Shown: positions 33,400-50,232, counted from the stretch's first letter. The stretch is 64,000 bases of DNA from Nematostella vectensis (GCF_932526225.1 NC_064042.1:6565540-6629539); one strand, 5' to 3'. Program-made: numbers and translations. The notes: generated by a model not told the origin, from the letters alone.

Positions 33400-34290
33400 A
33401 CAGGTGTCAAAAACAAACTGTGTTACACAGCAAAGAGAAGCATAGTTCACCTCTACTTCTGAAGAGCGTCATAGATTGTTTAAGAATACTCAACATAAAA
33501 TAAATGATTTGCACAAATCATTTATTCCACAAATCATGATACAAGAACAATACAAGAACGAAAAAAAACTGAGATAAATTAAGGCTTTAGAGAGGCTGTT
33601 ATAGCTGAACAAATACAAGAACGTTACTTAGCGAATAAAAAGCGAATGTAATAGTTCAGGGGCTGAGAGGATGTGTTTCGCTTGTACGCCACCCCCCCCC
33701 CCCCCCCCCCCCCACAGCCACCCAGCCCTAGGGACCGATCATTGATATCTGACGAGGAGGTAATAGATAATTTCCCTGCTCGATATTTCCTCTCATCAAC
33801 CTCGCTAAGCCCTTTAGCAAGGCATACTTGCTATTTTTTCGAGAGATTTTGGCTTGCATGATTCCGTATCCCGTATCCCTTAATCATAAACCCTCACCTT
33901 TAAAATTCTTTTACAGTTCTTGTGAATAATAGAAAGTTCATTGTTGAGATATTGTTTTTTGTTTTGTTTTGTTTTGTTTTGTTTACTAAAAGGAACAATG
34001 GAATTGACAGAAAGAGTTTCAAGGAAAATTTTAATTTAATTAAAATTAATTAATATAATAAAGTTTGAAATTAAATTAAAATGGTTTAGTTAGTTATAAG
34101 TTCGGATCTGTCATCCTTAGACCTAGCGTTGTGCCGGAGAAAACTACATTACAGAATCATATGTGTGTGTCTATGTACTATGATATAAAACATTTGAGTA
34201 GGAATAAAATAGTATAAAATATCACACCACCTTGTCTTCTCGTATATGTGGAGTTTGACTGTTTTTCATGCTTATCTTATGACTATGCTG
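33400..34290. other. Intergenic between convergent genes
   Basis: 3' regions of the EMI-EGF gene (plus) and the two-module secreted gene (minus). Holds a poly-C run (33693-33713) and a (TTTTG)n run (33957-33984). No gene seen. Confidence 0.6.
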
Positions 34291-34442
34291 CTACTTGACA
34301 TGGAACACATAGTTGGTTCTAATCCTCCCTACGCAAACTTTATCCTCATCCGCACAAGGGCCCAGGTCCCGCCCAAGACACCGCTCAGGGGTGTTCATCT
34401 GAATAGGGTAAGCCTCGATCCTAGGGCCAGACCAGCATTCAC
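34291..34442 (-). CDS. Exon 5: module 2, second half, with stop
   Basis: GECWSGPRIEAYPIQMN, RCLGRDLGPC, then KVCVGRIRTNYVFHVK and TAG. Acceptor ctctcctcag. Decayed copies of its start lie upstream in the intron. Confidence 0.88.
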
Positions 34443-37400
34443 CTGAGGAGAGAAAAATCAACACTTTCATGGACTCGTAAAAGGGTGGGGTTGGAAGGTA
34501 GGGTGGGGGCAACGTTAAGCACCCAGGGCGTGATTGTGGGAGAGGATGGGTGGTTTCGTTCTCAGGGCTGTTAATCCGAATGGGGTATTCATCTACCCTA
34601 GGGCCGGGTCAGCATTCACCGTTAGAATTAAATGTTCAACCTGTTATGTCACCGTGAAAGGGCGGAGCTGGATATAGAGGGGCGTGGTGCTCACTGAATA
34701 GGGTATGTATCGACCCTAAGGCCAGATCGGCATTCACCGAAGGATACTAAGACCAGCCCTGTTATGTCCCCGTGAGAAGTCGCGGGAGGGGTGGAAGGGG
34801 CGTGGTTCTCAAGGGTGTTCTGAATGGATAATGCACCAACACTAGGCCCTGACAAAAAATGACATGCTGTCAATTATGTCACGACCTTTTACCCAAAAGC
34901 GAGTAAAAAAAACTGTTTCCATGACAGGGCAGAGGTAAGAAAAAAAAACGTCCCCCGGGGACGATATGGAAACTCGATAAAGCCAAAACACGACATGAGA
35001 TGCCACGGTGAGCCACTACTCACCATAGTTCTGTAAGCTAAAAGATTCGTACCCCTCCTCGCGTGTTTTAATGGAGCATCGACAAGCCAAGCCCTGGATG
35101 TACGTATTCCAGTTTGACCAGTCTATGTCTACACCGCTGTACTTGGGCGACTCTGGATCGCGGTCTGTCAGGAGCATGACGGGAAAAGGTCGTGGCTCGA
35201 CAAAATTGTCATGAAAACAGCCGACTTTGGAGAACTTGACGACGCAGGAGTGATCTGTAATGGAGTTTGAAAAAGACGAATTCAACTGATATAGAACATA
35301 CATGAATGTTCTAGAGTGCATGTGTTATGCTAGTGAAGACACAAGAATTCAGGTCTTCTCGAGTGAGGGAGGCTAGATAACATAGTGTAGGGAAGGGGGG
35401 GGGACATAAACTCGTCTCCAAAAGTAATTTTTTGCAAGGGAAGGGACATGTCCTTCTCCTGCACTGTTTGAGGCAAATACTTGTCCTCGCAATGCTCGAC
35501 TTCGTCTGAAAAAAAAAAAAAGATTGCGAAAGGATATACCCAGCGGTCGCGTGAGAAAGCTGATTTATAAAAGAAAAAATGCTTACCCTAAGCCCGCCCT
35601 CAACTCTCTTTCGACCTTTGGTACTGCTACTGTATTGCTTCCGTTACCTCTATGAAATCATTCTGCTCATTACTGTGTTCTTATTCCATGAAGTAGCCCT
35701 TTTCCTCTGCATCTAATTCATACAAATAACGCAAACGCCATGTTTCAAATAGCCCCGTCCCTCAACCTCCCGCGTCGAATTAGCGCCCGACGCTAAAAAA
35801 CGAGCATAACTTTATTCACGTACCTTCAGGTGTGATTTTGTAGACAAAGTTAGCGTGGTTTTCACCTACGCAGGGTGTATCTTTCTCTCGAGTTTCACAT
35901 ACTTCATAGCCATTGGTTACGCACATTTGGCTTATGCCATCACGGTCATAGGAAACCTCCTCATCTGCACCCGACCAACACTCTCCTTAAAATAGGAAGA
36001 TTAGAGTGTAAGGGAGACGAGAACAAATAAGTTAGACATAGTGACACACGAGGGGATGACTGGAGTGTGAGTGGGGGAAAGGGGGGGGCAGGCGCATACC
36101 CAGGATTTGTTGAGGGGGGAGGGGGTGCGCAGTCATAGGTATCATATGGCAAAAGCATAGTATTTGAAGATTCCTTAATAAGAAATGACTCACTTTTTCT
36201 CCCCCTCCACCGTGTACGCGCATGGGGGTATTGAAGGAAGGGCGAACAGCAGAGACGGAAAGAGCGGGGGAGGGGGGAAGGGATATAGGATTGTAGCAGG
36301 ATAGACGAGGGTGTGAGTGGGGTATAGATATGAAGGTGAGCTGGAGAGACCATAAGAGGGGGAGGAGACGGAGGGGATGGCTAACAGAAGAGACCGAAAG
36401 ATAGGGAGGGGAGAGAGGGGATGGCTAACAGGAGAGACAGAAAGAGGGGAGGGGAGGGATAGGATGGCTAACAGGAGAGACAGAAAGAGGAGGAGGGAAG
36501 GGATAGGATGGCTAACAGGAGAAACAGAAATAGGGGGAGGGGAGGATAGAAGGGATAGAGAGGCATAAAGAGGGGGGAGGGATAGGATGGCTAACAGGAG
36601 AGACAGAAATAGGGGGAGGGGAGGGATAGGATGGCTAACAGGAGCAACAAAAAGAGGGGGAGGGGAGGATAGGATGGCTAACAGAGAAACAAAAAGAGGG
36701 GGAGGGTGGATAGGATTGCTTACAGGAGAGACAGAAAGAGGGGGAGGGAAGGGATAGGATGGCTAACAGGAGAAACAAAAAGAGGGGGAGGGGAGGATAG
36801 GATGGCTAACAGGAGAAACAAAAAGAGGGGGAAGGTGGATAGGATGGCTTACAGGAGAGACAGAAAGAGGGGGAGGGGAGGGATAGGATGGCTAACAGGA
36901 GAAACGAAAAGAGGGGGAGGGGAGGATAGGATGGCTAACAGGAGAAACAAAAAGAGGGGTGGGGATAGGATGGCTTACAGGAGAGACAGAAAGAGGGGAG
37001 GGGAGGGATAGGATGGCTTACAGGATAGACAATAAGAGGGGGAGAGGACGGATAGGATGGCTTACAGGAGAGACAGATAGAGGGGCATTGGTTGTCGATG
37101 GAAGGGTGAACAGGAAAAGGTGAGAAACACATAAAAGAAAACGACTGGAGTGCGAGGAGGTATGGATAGGAAAGAAAACAAGATAGAAAGAAAAAAACAA
37201 GATGGAAAGACTGGAATGACAAACGGACGGACAGAAGAACAGACAAGCAGACAAAAGGACGGGGGAATAGGAAGAAAGAAGAACAGACATACGAAAGGTG
37301 AACGGACGATGAACCATGAAACTCACCATAATACTGCAAGCCAAAGTACATATAGGACTTCACACTCGCCTTGCGCGCGCATCTACATACAGCATCTTCC

Positions 37401-39220
37401 ATATACTTGTCCCAGTTTCCCCAATCGATTGGGATACCGCTGAACTTGGGCGAGAAGACATTGCGGTCCGTGCTTAGTAAATCTGGCAACGGCCTTGGCG
37501 CTTTCTCGTCATCTTTGTAACAACCGACTTTGCTAAACTTCACACTGCATCGAGCATCTGAAAGAATGCGACATTTACGTTTACAATTTTACAATTTGAT
37601 ACTTGCAAAAGGCAAGCCTTTATCAGCTTTATCAAGCCCTTGCCAGCTACTGTTATCCCTCTTCCGTAAGTGATCTTTTGAAATTCCCAAAATCCGAGAA
37701 AACTTTGGAGCGGGGTCAAGGGCCAACTCGGAAAAAAAGAAAATTGGAAAATCGAAAAAAAAATGATAATCAATGTATTTTTTTTTAAATTGTGCCAAAA
37801 TATAAGAATAAAAGCTGCGAATATCATATTATATTGTGCCGAGTTCTGTCTATATATGGATGGTCATTCCAAGAGAAATTTTGGATGGGGAAAGGGGCAG
37901 GGGTAAATTGTCTGAGTAATTAGAGAGGACAACCTTTTGAATCAATTCATCTCTCCTTCTAGGTTACACAGATTTCTGAAGACTTTCTGATTTACTACTC
38001 AGAACTGTCACTTATGGTGATTATCACACAAATATCCTAATGCGCTAAGCGACCGCGCCCATGCCTCATCTCACAAAACCGATTAGTAGGGTACTTTTGT
38101 GCGCGGGAATAACCGTTATACTTGCGAACCTATCTTTATCTTATCTGTTGCTGAGACCATGCCTCATCTTACAAAGCCGAATACAGACTCAAGACAAAAG
38201 AAAAGTACAAACTCGTAATGTTGTTTGCAAAACATGGAAATCCGAAAGCGAATAGGGCAGTGGCCCCGCTGGGCTTCCGTACAAAGCCGATTATAGTAGG
38301 GTAGTTTTGCGCGCGGGAATAACAGTTATACTTGCGATTCTATTTTTATCTTATCTGTTGCGGAGACCATGCCTCATCTCACAAAGCCGATTAGTAGGGT
38401 AGATTTGCGCGGGAATAACCGTTATATTTGCGATTCTATCTTTATCTTATCTGTTGCGGAGATCATGGTATCACGTTGAATTAAGATGTTGGCAGAGAGT
38501 CTGCACCAATCTTAACCTTGCCAAATGCACACAGAATACTGTCACAAAAGCAGGTGATGTCAATAGTCCCAAAGAGGAAAAATATTCCATTTAGCCTATC
38601 AAAGCGCATTCACACTTAAAAACTGTAAAGAGTAGCACCCTTTAGAGATCTGATGATGTTAAACATATTTCATAACCAAGAAATGGTGAAGATTTAGTTC
38701 ACATGTATTTATGGTGCCGTGTTTTTTCTCTTTCAACACCAAACGAAAATTTGAATGATTACCGCGTATTTTAACGGGTATAGACTACCATAACCAGATA
38801 ACACGTAAAACGTAAACTAAAGAAAGGCGGGTATTTGGGTTCATTAGATCCTTAACGTAAAAAAGGGCTTTAAAAATGTAGAAAAAACAGTCACCGTTTA
38901 ATTAAAACGGTATGTACCGGACAAGCCGTTACATGATCTCACAAGATGTTACACTTTACTAGGACGGTCGGAAAGTACAAAGGGGAAATTCATTCATAGT
39001 ATACAAAGGCTTTTACTTCTTAGAGCTCCAGACTGCTTGTCGTACTTCACGTCATTTTCTTATATTTGTACACATACGATAGATGTGTCCAGCAAAAAAG
39101 CGCGCATCTAAATAATTTTGTTTCAAAATCCGTGAAACATTTAAAATCTCGCTTACCTGACCACGACACGACTCGACTGTAAAAAAGCCAAACCACGACC
39201 ATAAGGTAGATACTCGCCAT
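34291..39220 (-). CDS. Secreted protein with two tandem WSC-like modules, five exons, 279 aa
   Basis: Exons 39157-39220, 37327-37557, 35824-35985, 35024-35254 and 34291-34442 join in phase 1 throughout (840 bases with stop). After a signal peptide come two copies of a two-exon module. The first exon of each (77 codons in both copies) has VKFSKVGCxxD, RPxP, TDRD, IDWxNW and CRC. The second has GECWSG, then a Cys-rich end with CVGxxxxN(F/Y)V. The junction FxLQxYGECWSG matches the core of the WSC-like domains in the neighbouring mosaic gene, so the families are related. No TM segment: probably secreted. Function unknown. Confidence 0.85.
34560..34870 (-). repeat. Decayed series of copies of the exon 5 acceptor and first codons
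   Basis: At about 34566-34621, 34690-34740 and 34811-34858 the sequence repeats the start of exon 5, about 125 bp apart: ccctagggccgggtcagcat, ccctaaggccagatcggcat and cactaggccctgac. In these copies the acceptor AG has mutated. One still reads GECRSGLRVDTYPIQ. Confidence 0.8.
35024..35254 (-). CDS. Exon 4: module 2, first half
   Basis: DHSCVVKFSKVGCFHD, RPFPVMLLTDRD, IDWSNWNTYIQGLACRCS and SFSLQNYG. 77 codons, phase 1 both sides. Confidence 0.88.
35824..35985 (-). CDS. Exon 3: module 1, second half
   Basis: GECWSGADEEVSYDRDGISQ, MCVTNGYEVC, then TPCVGENHANFVYKI. Four cysteines. Phase 1 both sides, 54 codons. Confidence 0.88.
36090..36190. repeat. Dispersed G-run repeat (gtgcgcagtcataggtatcat family)
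   Basis: cccaggatttgttgaggggg, then gtgcgcagtcataggtatca and a tail ending gaagattcctta recur at 44745-44860 in the same orientation, and more weakly at 28325-28380. A short non-coding mobile element is likely. Confidence 0.75.
36360..37085. repeat. About 44-bp G-rich minisatellite
   Basis: Some sixteen units of the form ggatggctaacaggagagac followed by agaaagagggggagggga, with variants, fill the intron between exons 2 and 3 of the two-module gene. The open frames in it are artefacts. Confidence 0.93.
37327..37557 (-). CDS. Exon 2: module 1, first half
   Basis: DARCSVKFSKVGCYKD, then RPLPDLLSTDRN, IDWGNWDKYMEDAVCRCA and YFGLQYYG. 77 codons, the same length as exon 4 and clearly homologous to it. 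Confidence 0.88.
38050..38465. repeat. About 100-bp tandem repeat, three to four copies
   Basis: Units beginning atgcctcatctcacaaa, with gggaataaccgttatac and ctttatcttatctgttgc, recur at about 38060, 38165/38280 and 38368. They lie in the first intron of the two-module gene. The second copy is interrupted by extra sequence. Confidence 0.85.
39157..39220 (-). CDS. Exon 1: signal peptide
   Basis: ATG at 39220, then ASIYLMVVVWLFYSRVVSWS, a compact signal peptide. Donor TCAG/GTAAGC, phase 1. Confidence 0.8.
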
Positions 39221-40385
39221 GATGATATTTCAAATCACTAAGGGGTTCTGTTCATCACTGAAGACGTCCCTCGTCCCGTACTCTGCAAGCACCAAAACGG
39301 TTTGACCGAGGACTGTTGCGATTTGAACAATGACATGGAGGTTTATAGGGACATTCAAGCGGCTTGTCATATTTACTTATGTCAATTGGACCTGATAGGG
39401 TTTCATTCAAAGGTTAGAAATTAACCATTTATAAGATAAGGCACTTAAAAGCACTTCATAGCACCCAATCCCAGAGAACGAAACAGACAATTTTTGCAGT
39501 TTATTTTTGTTATCACAAGATCATTTCAGCAATTACAACGGGACTGGGTTTTCTATAGTAGCACCTCTCCAAACATACGTAAATCACTGGGCTAAATATA
39601 AGACTCGTTTCAGCGGAAGCACCAGTGAAACTGAATATGGGAATTCAAAGTATCTTCGATATTTGTCACCGTTTTTTTAGCTGTCTGTGACTGACCCCCG
39701 CCGTATTTCATGAACCGCTTAGGCTATGACCATCAAACTTACAGACAATGATCGCCAGCATGAAAAAAATCGCCACGCCCTATTTTGGGTGTGGTCGACT
39801 CAATAATGACTTCACAATGACGTCATAAATACCTTTTTAGCTATTCTTTCAAATATTGTCTAAATTATCAGATATCCCGTTAAAATCATCTTGCATCATT
39901 TAGATATGTCAGAATCAACATTTTTACAGCTTGAAAATGCAAAAAGGCCAGAAAATTGTTTGTAATCAATTTCATATAAGTCAATGGCTGTCGTTTTTCT
40001 AAATGGTCTAAAAGACCCTGGGGCGAGCGCGCGGGAGACCTGTGATATTCTAAAACGTTTAAACACGAATTCCTGCAAGTTTACGTGGAAATTCTCGACT
40101 TACAAAGTTCTAGAGCGATAAATAAGCGGAAAAAAAAGATTGAAGCGGACTCCCAAATATGGACTTTAAAAGCACACTAGCATACACACATTGGCACCAG
40201 TCGGGCCAAGACGGGAACGCTAGCACAGTCTATTACCCGTGCAGTTCGGCAACCATAGACAGCTGTTTCTTTCTTATTAAGACTCGTCTGGCATGGCATA
40301 GCCGGTTTGCCTCAGTTAAACTTCATCGGCGAAAGACTGCAGGGCGACTTCGACTCGAACGAAGTGCTTTAAACCACAGCTTCCA
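39221..40385. other. Intergenic, upstream of the two-module gene
   Basis: Should contain that gene's promoter. A segment at 39555-39610 is duplicated at 43278-43334. A stretch at 39640-40140 (tcatgaaccgcttaggctat, gggcgagcgcgcgggagacc) looks like decayed transposon sequence but was not classified. Confidence 0.45.
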
Positions 40386-43118
40386 CACTGTTAGTTTCAG
40401 AGAGTAGTTTTAACTCCAAAAGGGGAGTAAAAAAACGAGGTACAAAATGACTCCCTTTTTGGAGTAATTTTTTACTCCCTTTTTTCTACTCTCTCAAGGG
40501 AGTAGATTTTACCCCTGTAGGGGAGTAACTAAAGGGAGTGATTTACTAGGTTGCTTGCTATTACTCCATTAAAGGAGTACAATTTACCCTCAAAATAGAG
40601 TTATTTTTTACTCCTTTTTTTCCTACTCTCTCAGGGGATTAGATTTTACCCACTTTAGGGGGTAGCTAAGTGGAGTAATTTACTAGGTTGCTTGTAGTTA
40701 CTCCATTAAAAGAGTACAATTCACCCTCAAAATGGGAGTCAATTTTTACTCCCTATTTTGTTATTTCCCCCTACTAATTGGGTAACTAAAGGGATGATTT
40801 CAACCCCCTCCCCCTGTTTTTACAAAATGGCCGTTTAAACTCCACCTACTTCAGGGGTTAATACTGGAGAAAGTAGAGTAATTTAGAAACACCAAGGAAA
40901 AGACATTATTATGAATTTGACAAATCATTTAATTAAACAATTCTGTTTAAAAAATAACAAAAATATAAGTTGAAAAAATGGTTGAAAAATAATAGTCATT
41001 TGACATAAGGTATCCAGGACAAAATTATGAACAAGTGTCCCAACATAACAAAGCTGAAACAAACATAACACAATATTATTTTTCTATAACAACTTTAACA
41101 GCTTTTGAACATTACCCTTTTTGGCGTCATTACGGTTTTCCAAAAGAACTGCCTCCTCCTCCATCTTTGTATATTCAGATAAGAAGCTAGAAGCCTAATG
41201 CCTCTATATGCACCATTTAAATTTGAACCTGGTAGGCTAGCTTGAAAAGATAACTAGGTTCTTCATATGCAGGGTTTACTGTGATCAAAATATACGGACA
41301 AAAACCAACTACAGTAACATTAGATATTCAAAATAAATATCTGGACAAATTTTAGGTGCAAGACTGATTACTAGGTTTATACTAAGATAAGTTATTCAAT
41401 TTTGTGCTTCAAGTAACAGTTTATAAAGCATAGGCGCTTTAGATGTAAGTACAGTGATTAGTGAATTAGTGAAGCTAAGTTATTCAATTTTGTGCTTAAA
41501 GTAACAGTTTATAAAGCATAGGCGCTTTAGATGTAAGTACAGTGATTAGTGAATAACTTAAGTTTACAAAGTTTTTATTCGTTTCTTGCGATTTACGCAT
41601 TGATACATTCCTTATACCTCAAACTTCTTTCTTTTCTGGCTTTCAACTCGAGCACATTTTACTATCTCTATCATAATGTCCTGCGAAGATAATAAGAGAA
41701 ACACATAAGAAGGTACTATTGCTTTGGAAGATAACAAAGAATCACAAAACATATCAGTCTAGTTCGAGAAATCCGCTCACGAACGATGATTTGATGCTGA
41801 AGTTGGTCGCAAAAATCACGTTTAGTATTGAACCTATCACATTATAAAGCCCATTACACACTAACCTTTAACTTCAATCCATGTTCTGCCATCAAATCCT
41901 CAAAAAAGGTGGATTACGCGTAGAAAAGACGGGAATAAACGGCTATCCGTTGGAGGCTGTGATAATGGCTTTCGTTCGACCGTCGTTATGATTTTGCGCC
42001 TTGGGCCCAAGCCCCTCTCGGCCACTAAAGCGAGGGACGCCCGATACATTTTGCTTTTACGGGCCGGTGAGCCGGCTTCTATCTGCAAAGCGGGACTTCT
42101 TTTTTTTTATAATCTCAAGTAGCATTTCTATTAGAAACAATATATATTATTTTATAATGTTCAAATCGGATCTAAGAATTTTATACAATTATCACCCTAC
42201 CTATCTTTCTTTTAAATGCAGTACTAATTATTCTGAACGAATTTTGAAAGTACACCACATAAAACTCATGTTCGAGTCCAAGCCTGTCTTTGATTACATT
42301 TCTTATTGTTGTAGTATAACTGACAATATATGCAAGTATGGCGAGGCCTGTTCTTGTATTGAAAATGTTCTTTTAGGATTTCCTAAGAATTTCCTAAGAG
42401 TTCCTAAATTGTAGAACCAAATTATTTCAATTTTCTGGTCTACTGCTTATACCAAGAAATCCTAGGAATTTTTAGGAAGTTTAATCATATTTTGTTGTTT
42501 TGATCGAACTTAGGAAATCTTAGGAAACTCCTAGGCACAGGGTAGAGTTTTTTGTCTATCGTTTTCCTTCTTAAATTCAGCTAATTCAGAGTAAAAAAAC
42601 AACTCTCTTTATTTTATATATTTGGAGTGGTTTGTTACTGCTCTAAAAAGATACAGCTGGAGTAAAAACTACTCTTTCAACACGAGATGGCCTGGAGTAA
42701 AAACTACTCTTTCAACACGAGATGGCTGGAGTAGTTTTTACTCTTCAAAACCTACCCCCTAAAAGGAGTACTTTTTTACTCCATTTCTTGACCATCTGGA
42801 GTAAAAATAACTCTTTTCACTTCAGATAGTTGGAGTAGCTTTTACTCTGCTAAAATTACTCCCAGAAAAGAGTACTTTTTACTCCATTATTTGACCAACA
42901 AGAGTGAAAATTACTCTTTTTCTAATAAACCTTCGATTCTAATTCTCAGCAGAGTAAAACTTACTCCGTTAACGGAGTAAACAAAAAAAATTACTCCTCA
43001 GTGGAGTAGTTTTTACTCCAATAAAGGAGTTCAAATTACTCCTTTAAAAGTACTCCATCGCAAAGAGTAGTTTTTACTCTCTGAGTGGAGTAAAAATAAC
43101 TCCCTGAAACTAACAGTG
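40386..43118. mobile_element. CACTA-like non-autonomous element with GGAGTAA subterminal repeats
   Basis: Ends in inverted repeats: cactgttagtttcag at 40386-40400 and its complement at 43104-43118. Inside each end, dense short palindromic motifs (ggagtaa / ttactcc, more than 20 per side) run over 40405-40800 and 42575-43105. CACTA/EnSpm elements have CACTA or CACTG termini and subterminal repeat clusters. No transposase frame is seen in the 1.7-kb core. A perfect 3-bp target duplication was not found (cca against cat), so the class is tentative. Confidence 0.6.
41385..41556. repeat. Tandem duplication of about 85 bp
   Basis: aagttattcaattttgtgct to cagtgattagtgaat occurs twice in direct orientation, inside the CACTA-like element. 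Confidence 0.9.
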
Positions 43119-45572
43119 CATGTGGGATCTAGAGCTGCGACCGGGCTAGCGTGATGCCAATTGTGCGGATCACAAAAATGTTTTTTCATGGCATCTTGTA
43201 CCTAGAGAAGATATCCTGCCCGTCAACTGGAACACAGGCGATCTGAATGATGTCGGATTCGCTGTCGATCCCTGTTGTCTATAGTAGCACCCCTCCAAAC
43301 CTACGTAAATCACTGGGCTAAATATAAGACTCGTCTCTAAATCAAAAAAGGACAAGTTTGAGTTTTGATTGACGGTGTTGATATCCTGTATTTGGCGTAA
43401 ATCCTCTAAATTAGAAACATATCCTTCGTAATCATTGACTGTGAGGCTCGCCTTCAAGTCATCAAGAGTTGCCCACGTCATCGGGCGGCTTTCGGGAGTT
43501 CTCTGTTCAAAGCTAATGCCAGTCTAGTACGAGACACCCTCGCGAGCCTCAAGGCGACATGTGCTTCTCTTTTCGCCGCCGGAGAAAGAACGCGCTGGAA
43601 CCTCGAACATGCCAGGGCCCCCTAAAATAGAGAAAACAGATTGCTCAACTGGAAATACAAGCTTTAACGCATAGTAGTCCCTTTATTTTCTGTTACAAGA
43701 ACGATGTACATTCACCCCAATGCGCCAAAAGTTAGGCGCATACCGTGCGTAAAACATCACTTACTGCTTTAGCTTACCAATGACGAATTGCAATATTATT
43801 ATCTAGATGAATGCCAGTGATTAAAGTGATTTCTCCCGTCCAATGATGCCAATGATCGGGAATTACCAGATGGGAATTTTTTTCTTCCTGCTATATGAAT
43901 GATACCGTCACTAAAATCTTAATCTGTTAATCTTTGCAGAATTTTTGCAGTGGTGAAGGATGCAGAATTTCTGCACTCTTGAGGGATACAGAATTTCTGC
44001 TACAAAAATAGCGGAAAGCCAAAATATGCAGTTGAAATATCTGAAAACTTCTAAAAAACATGAACTATCTTTTTAGTGCAGTTGGAAATAGCTAAATATA
44101 GTGACTTCAAACATTAGTCCGTCAAAAGTAAGAAATTTTGTATTTTCTTTTTTAAGTCCTCTGAAAAGTGGCATTTTTATATAGAAAATGCTAAATGAGA
44201 ACGCGCCAAAACATTTGAGAGCGCCTTCTTTGGAGCTTTGGGCCCCACAACGCTCTTCAAACTCTCATTTGCTTGAGAAGATCCCGACGGCGCAAGCTTC
44301 TTAACGACCCCCAAAACTGGAATTTTCGAATAAACCATCAGTAGAGGCGGCTCGCAGGCTATATACATGTATAATACATTGCTGTATTATACATTCTAAT
44401 CCAAATAAAGGCAGTGGTATTGATCTCTCGAAATATCCTATATACAAACGAAACTCTGGGTTGTGTCTGCATTGTTCCTAAGTGACACGAGCTGATAAGG
44501 TCCGACGCAAGCAGTATAGTGGTTCGCCGGTTTGTATTTCTTGTGGTGGGTCACAAAACTCTCTAAGAGTGCTACATCATCTGTTTGCTTTATATCGGAA
44601 TCGAATCGTTTATATGGTAGCTAATACAATTATTACATTTAACTGTCTGGTTTGATGTTTTGTTTTCTCATAAATTGATTTTGATCTCGTTTCCCAAGCT
44701 AAAACGTGACACAGAAATATCAATCTTCTCGATCTAGTCACCTGCAGGCGCGTTCCCAGAATTGGCCAGGGGGGGGGGGGGGGGGGGGGGGGTGCGCAGT
44801 CATAGATATCATAAGGAAAAATAATGAGTATTTGAAGATTTCTTAAAAACAAATGACCAACATTTTGGTCGCCAAGGGAGGGGGGGGGGGGGGGGGGGGT
44901 GCGCGCCTAACCTATCTGAAAGCCACGCACCAGGGTTGATGGTCTTATCGTGCAGCCTCAGTATCCCGCTCTTGTATTCTTTCATCTCTTTTTTTTACGG
45001 AAAAGTTCGTGTTCGTGTTATATGATATCTTTTATCATTGCACAAAATACTTTTGTCTTTCCGCTTCCGTCTTTCGTTTTTCCGCACATCTAAATCACCT
45101 CTCTTTTGTATAGTGCCTGTTCCTTTATATGTGTTTTTTTGATATATGTATTGTCTTAATGTTATAAACCCTGCGTCCAACAGAAGTACACTTGTGTAAA
45201 CCACGGTCAAAACGTCTTTTGGCACAAATCAAAAGTTATTTCCATCAGAAACAATTTCCATCAGAAGCAATTTCCATCATGAACATTTAAAACACTCACA
45301 CCTAGCCCTGTCTTGATTGCTGATGTGCCTATATTTAGTAAACTTGATGAAAGCTCTTAGTGAATTTCATTATTTTGTTTAGAAGTACCCTGGTTACCAG
45401 AGGCTTCGAGCTTCGCGGCGACAACGATTTGAGCGAAGCGAAAGAGCTCTTTCGCTTCGCTCAAATAGGGTAGTTTAGAAGCTATTCAAGTGGCTTGACG
45501 TAAACCTCCGATGACGTCACGACCTATCCTTTTCTTCTGGCCGCTGATAGGTGTGCTTGCGGGCTCGTCTTC
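43119..45572. other. Intergenic region upstream of the AMMECR1 gene
   Basis: Holds the 43278-43334 duplicate segment, a minus frame at 43170-43481 without splice or homology support, two long poly-G runs (about 44770-44790 and 44879-44899), a dispersed G-run repeat (44745-44860) and a foldback arm (45393-45480). Confidence 0.5.
45393..45480. repeat. Foldback/MITE terminal arm
   Basis: ccctggttaccagaggcttc to tgagcgaagcgaaagagc, then its own short palindrome (gctctttcgcttcgctcaaa). Related to both ends of the element at 57107-57876. It lies about 100 bp upstream of the AMMECR1 first exon. Confidence 0.7.

Positions 45573-50232
<4,660 letters not shown>

Noticed and set aside
36377-37011. Plus-strand frames MANRRDRK-type
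   Set aside because: Translation of the 44-bp G-rich minisatellite.
43170-43481. 103-codon minus frame as a gene
   Set aside because: No recognisable domain; part of it (43278-43334) is a duplicated non-coding block also at 39.6 kb.
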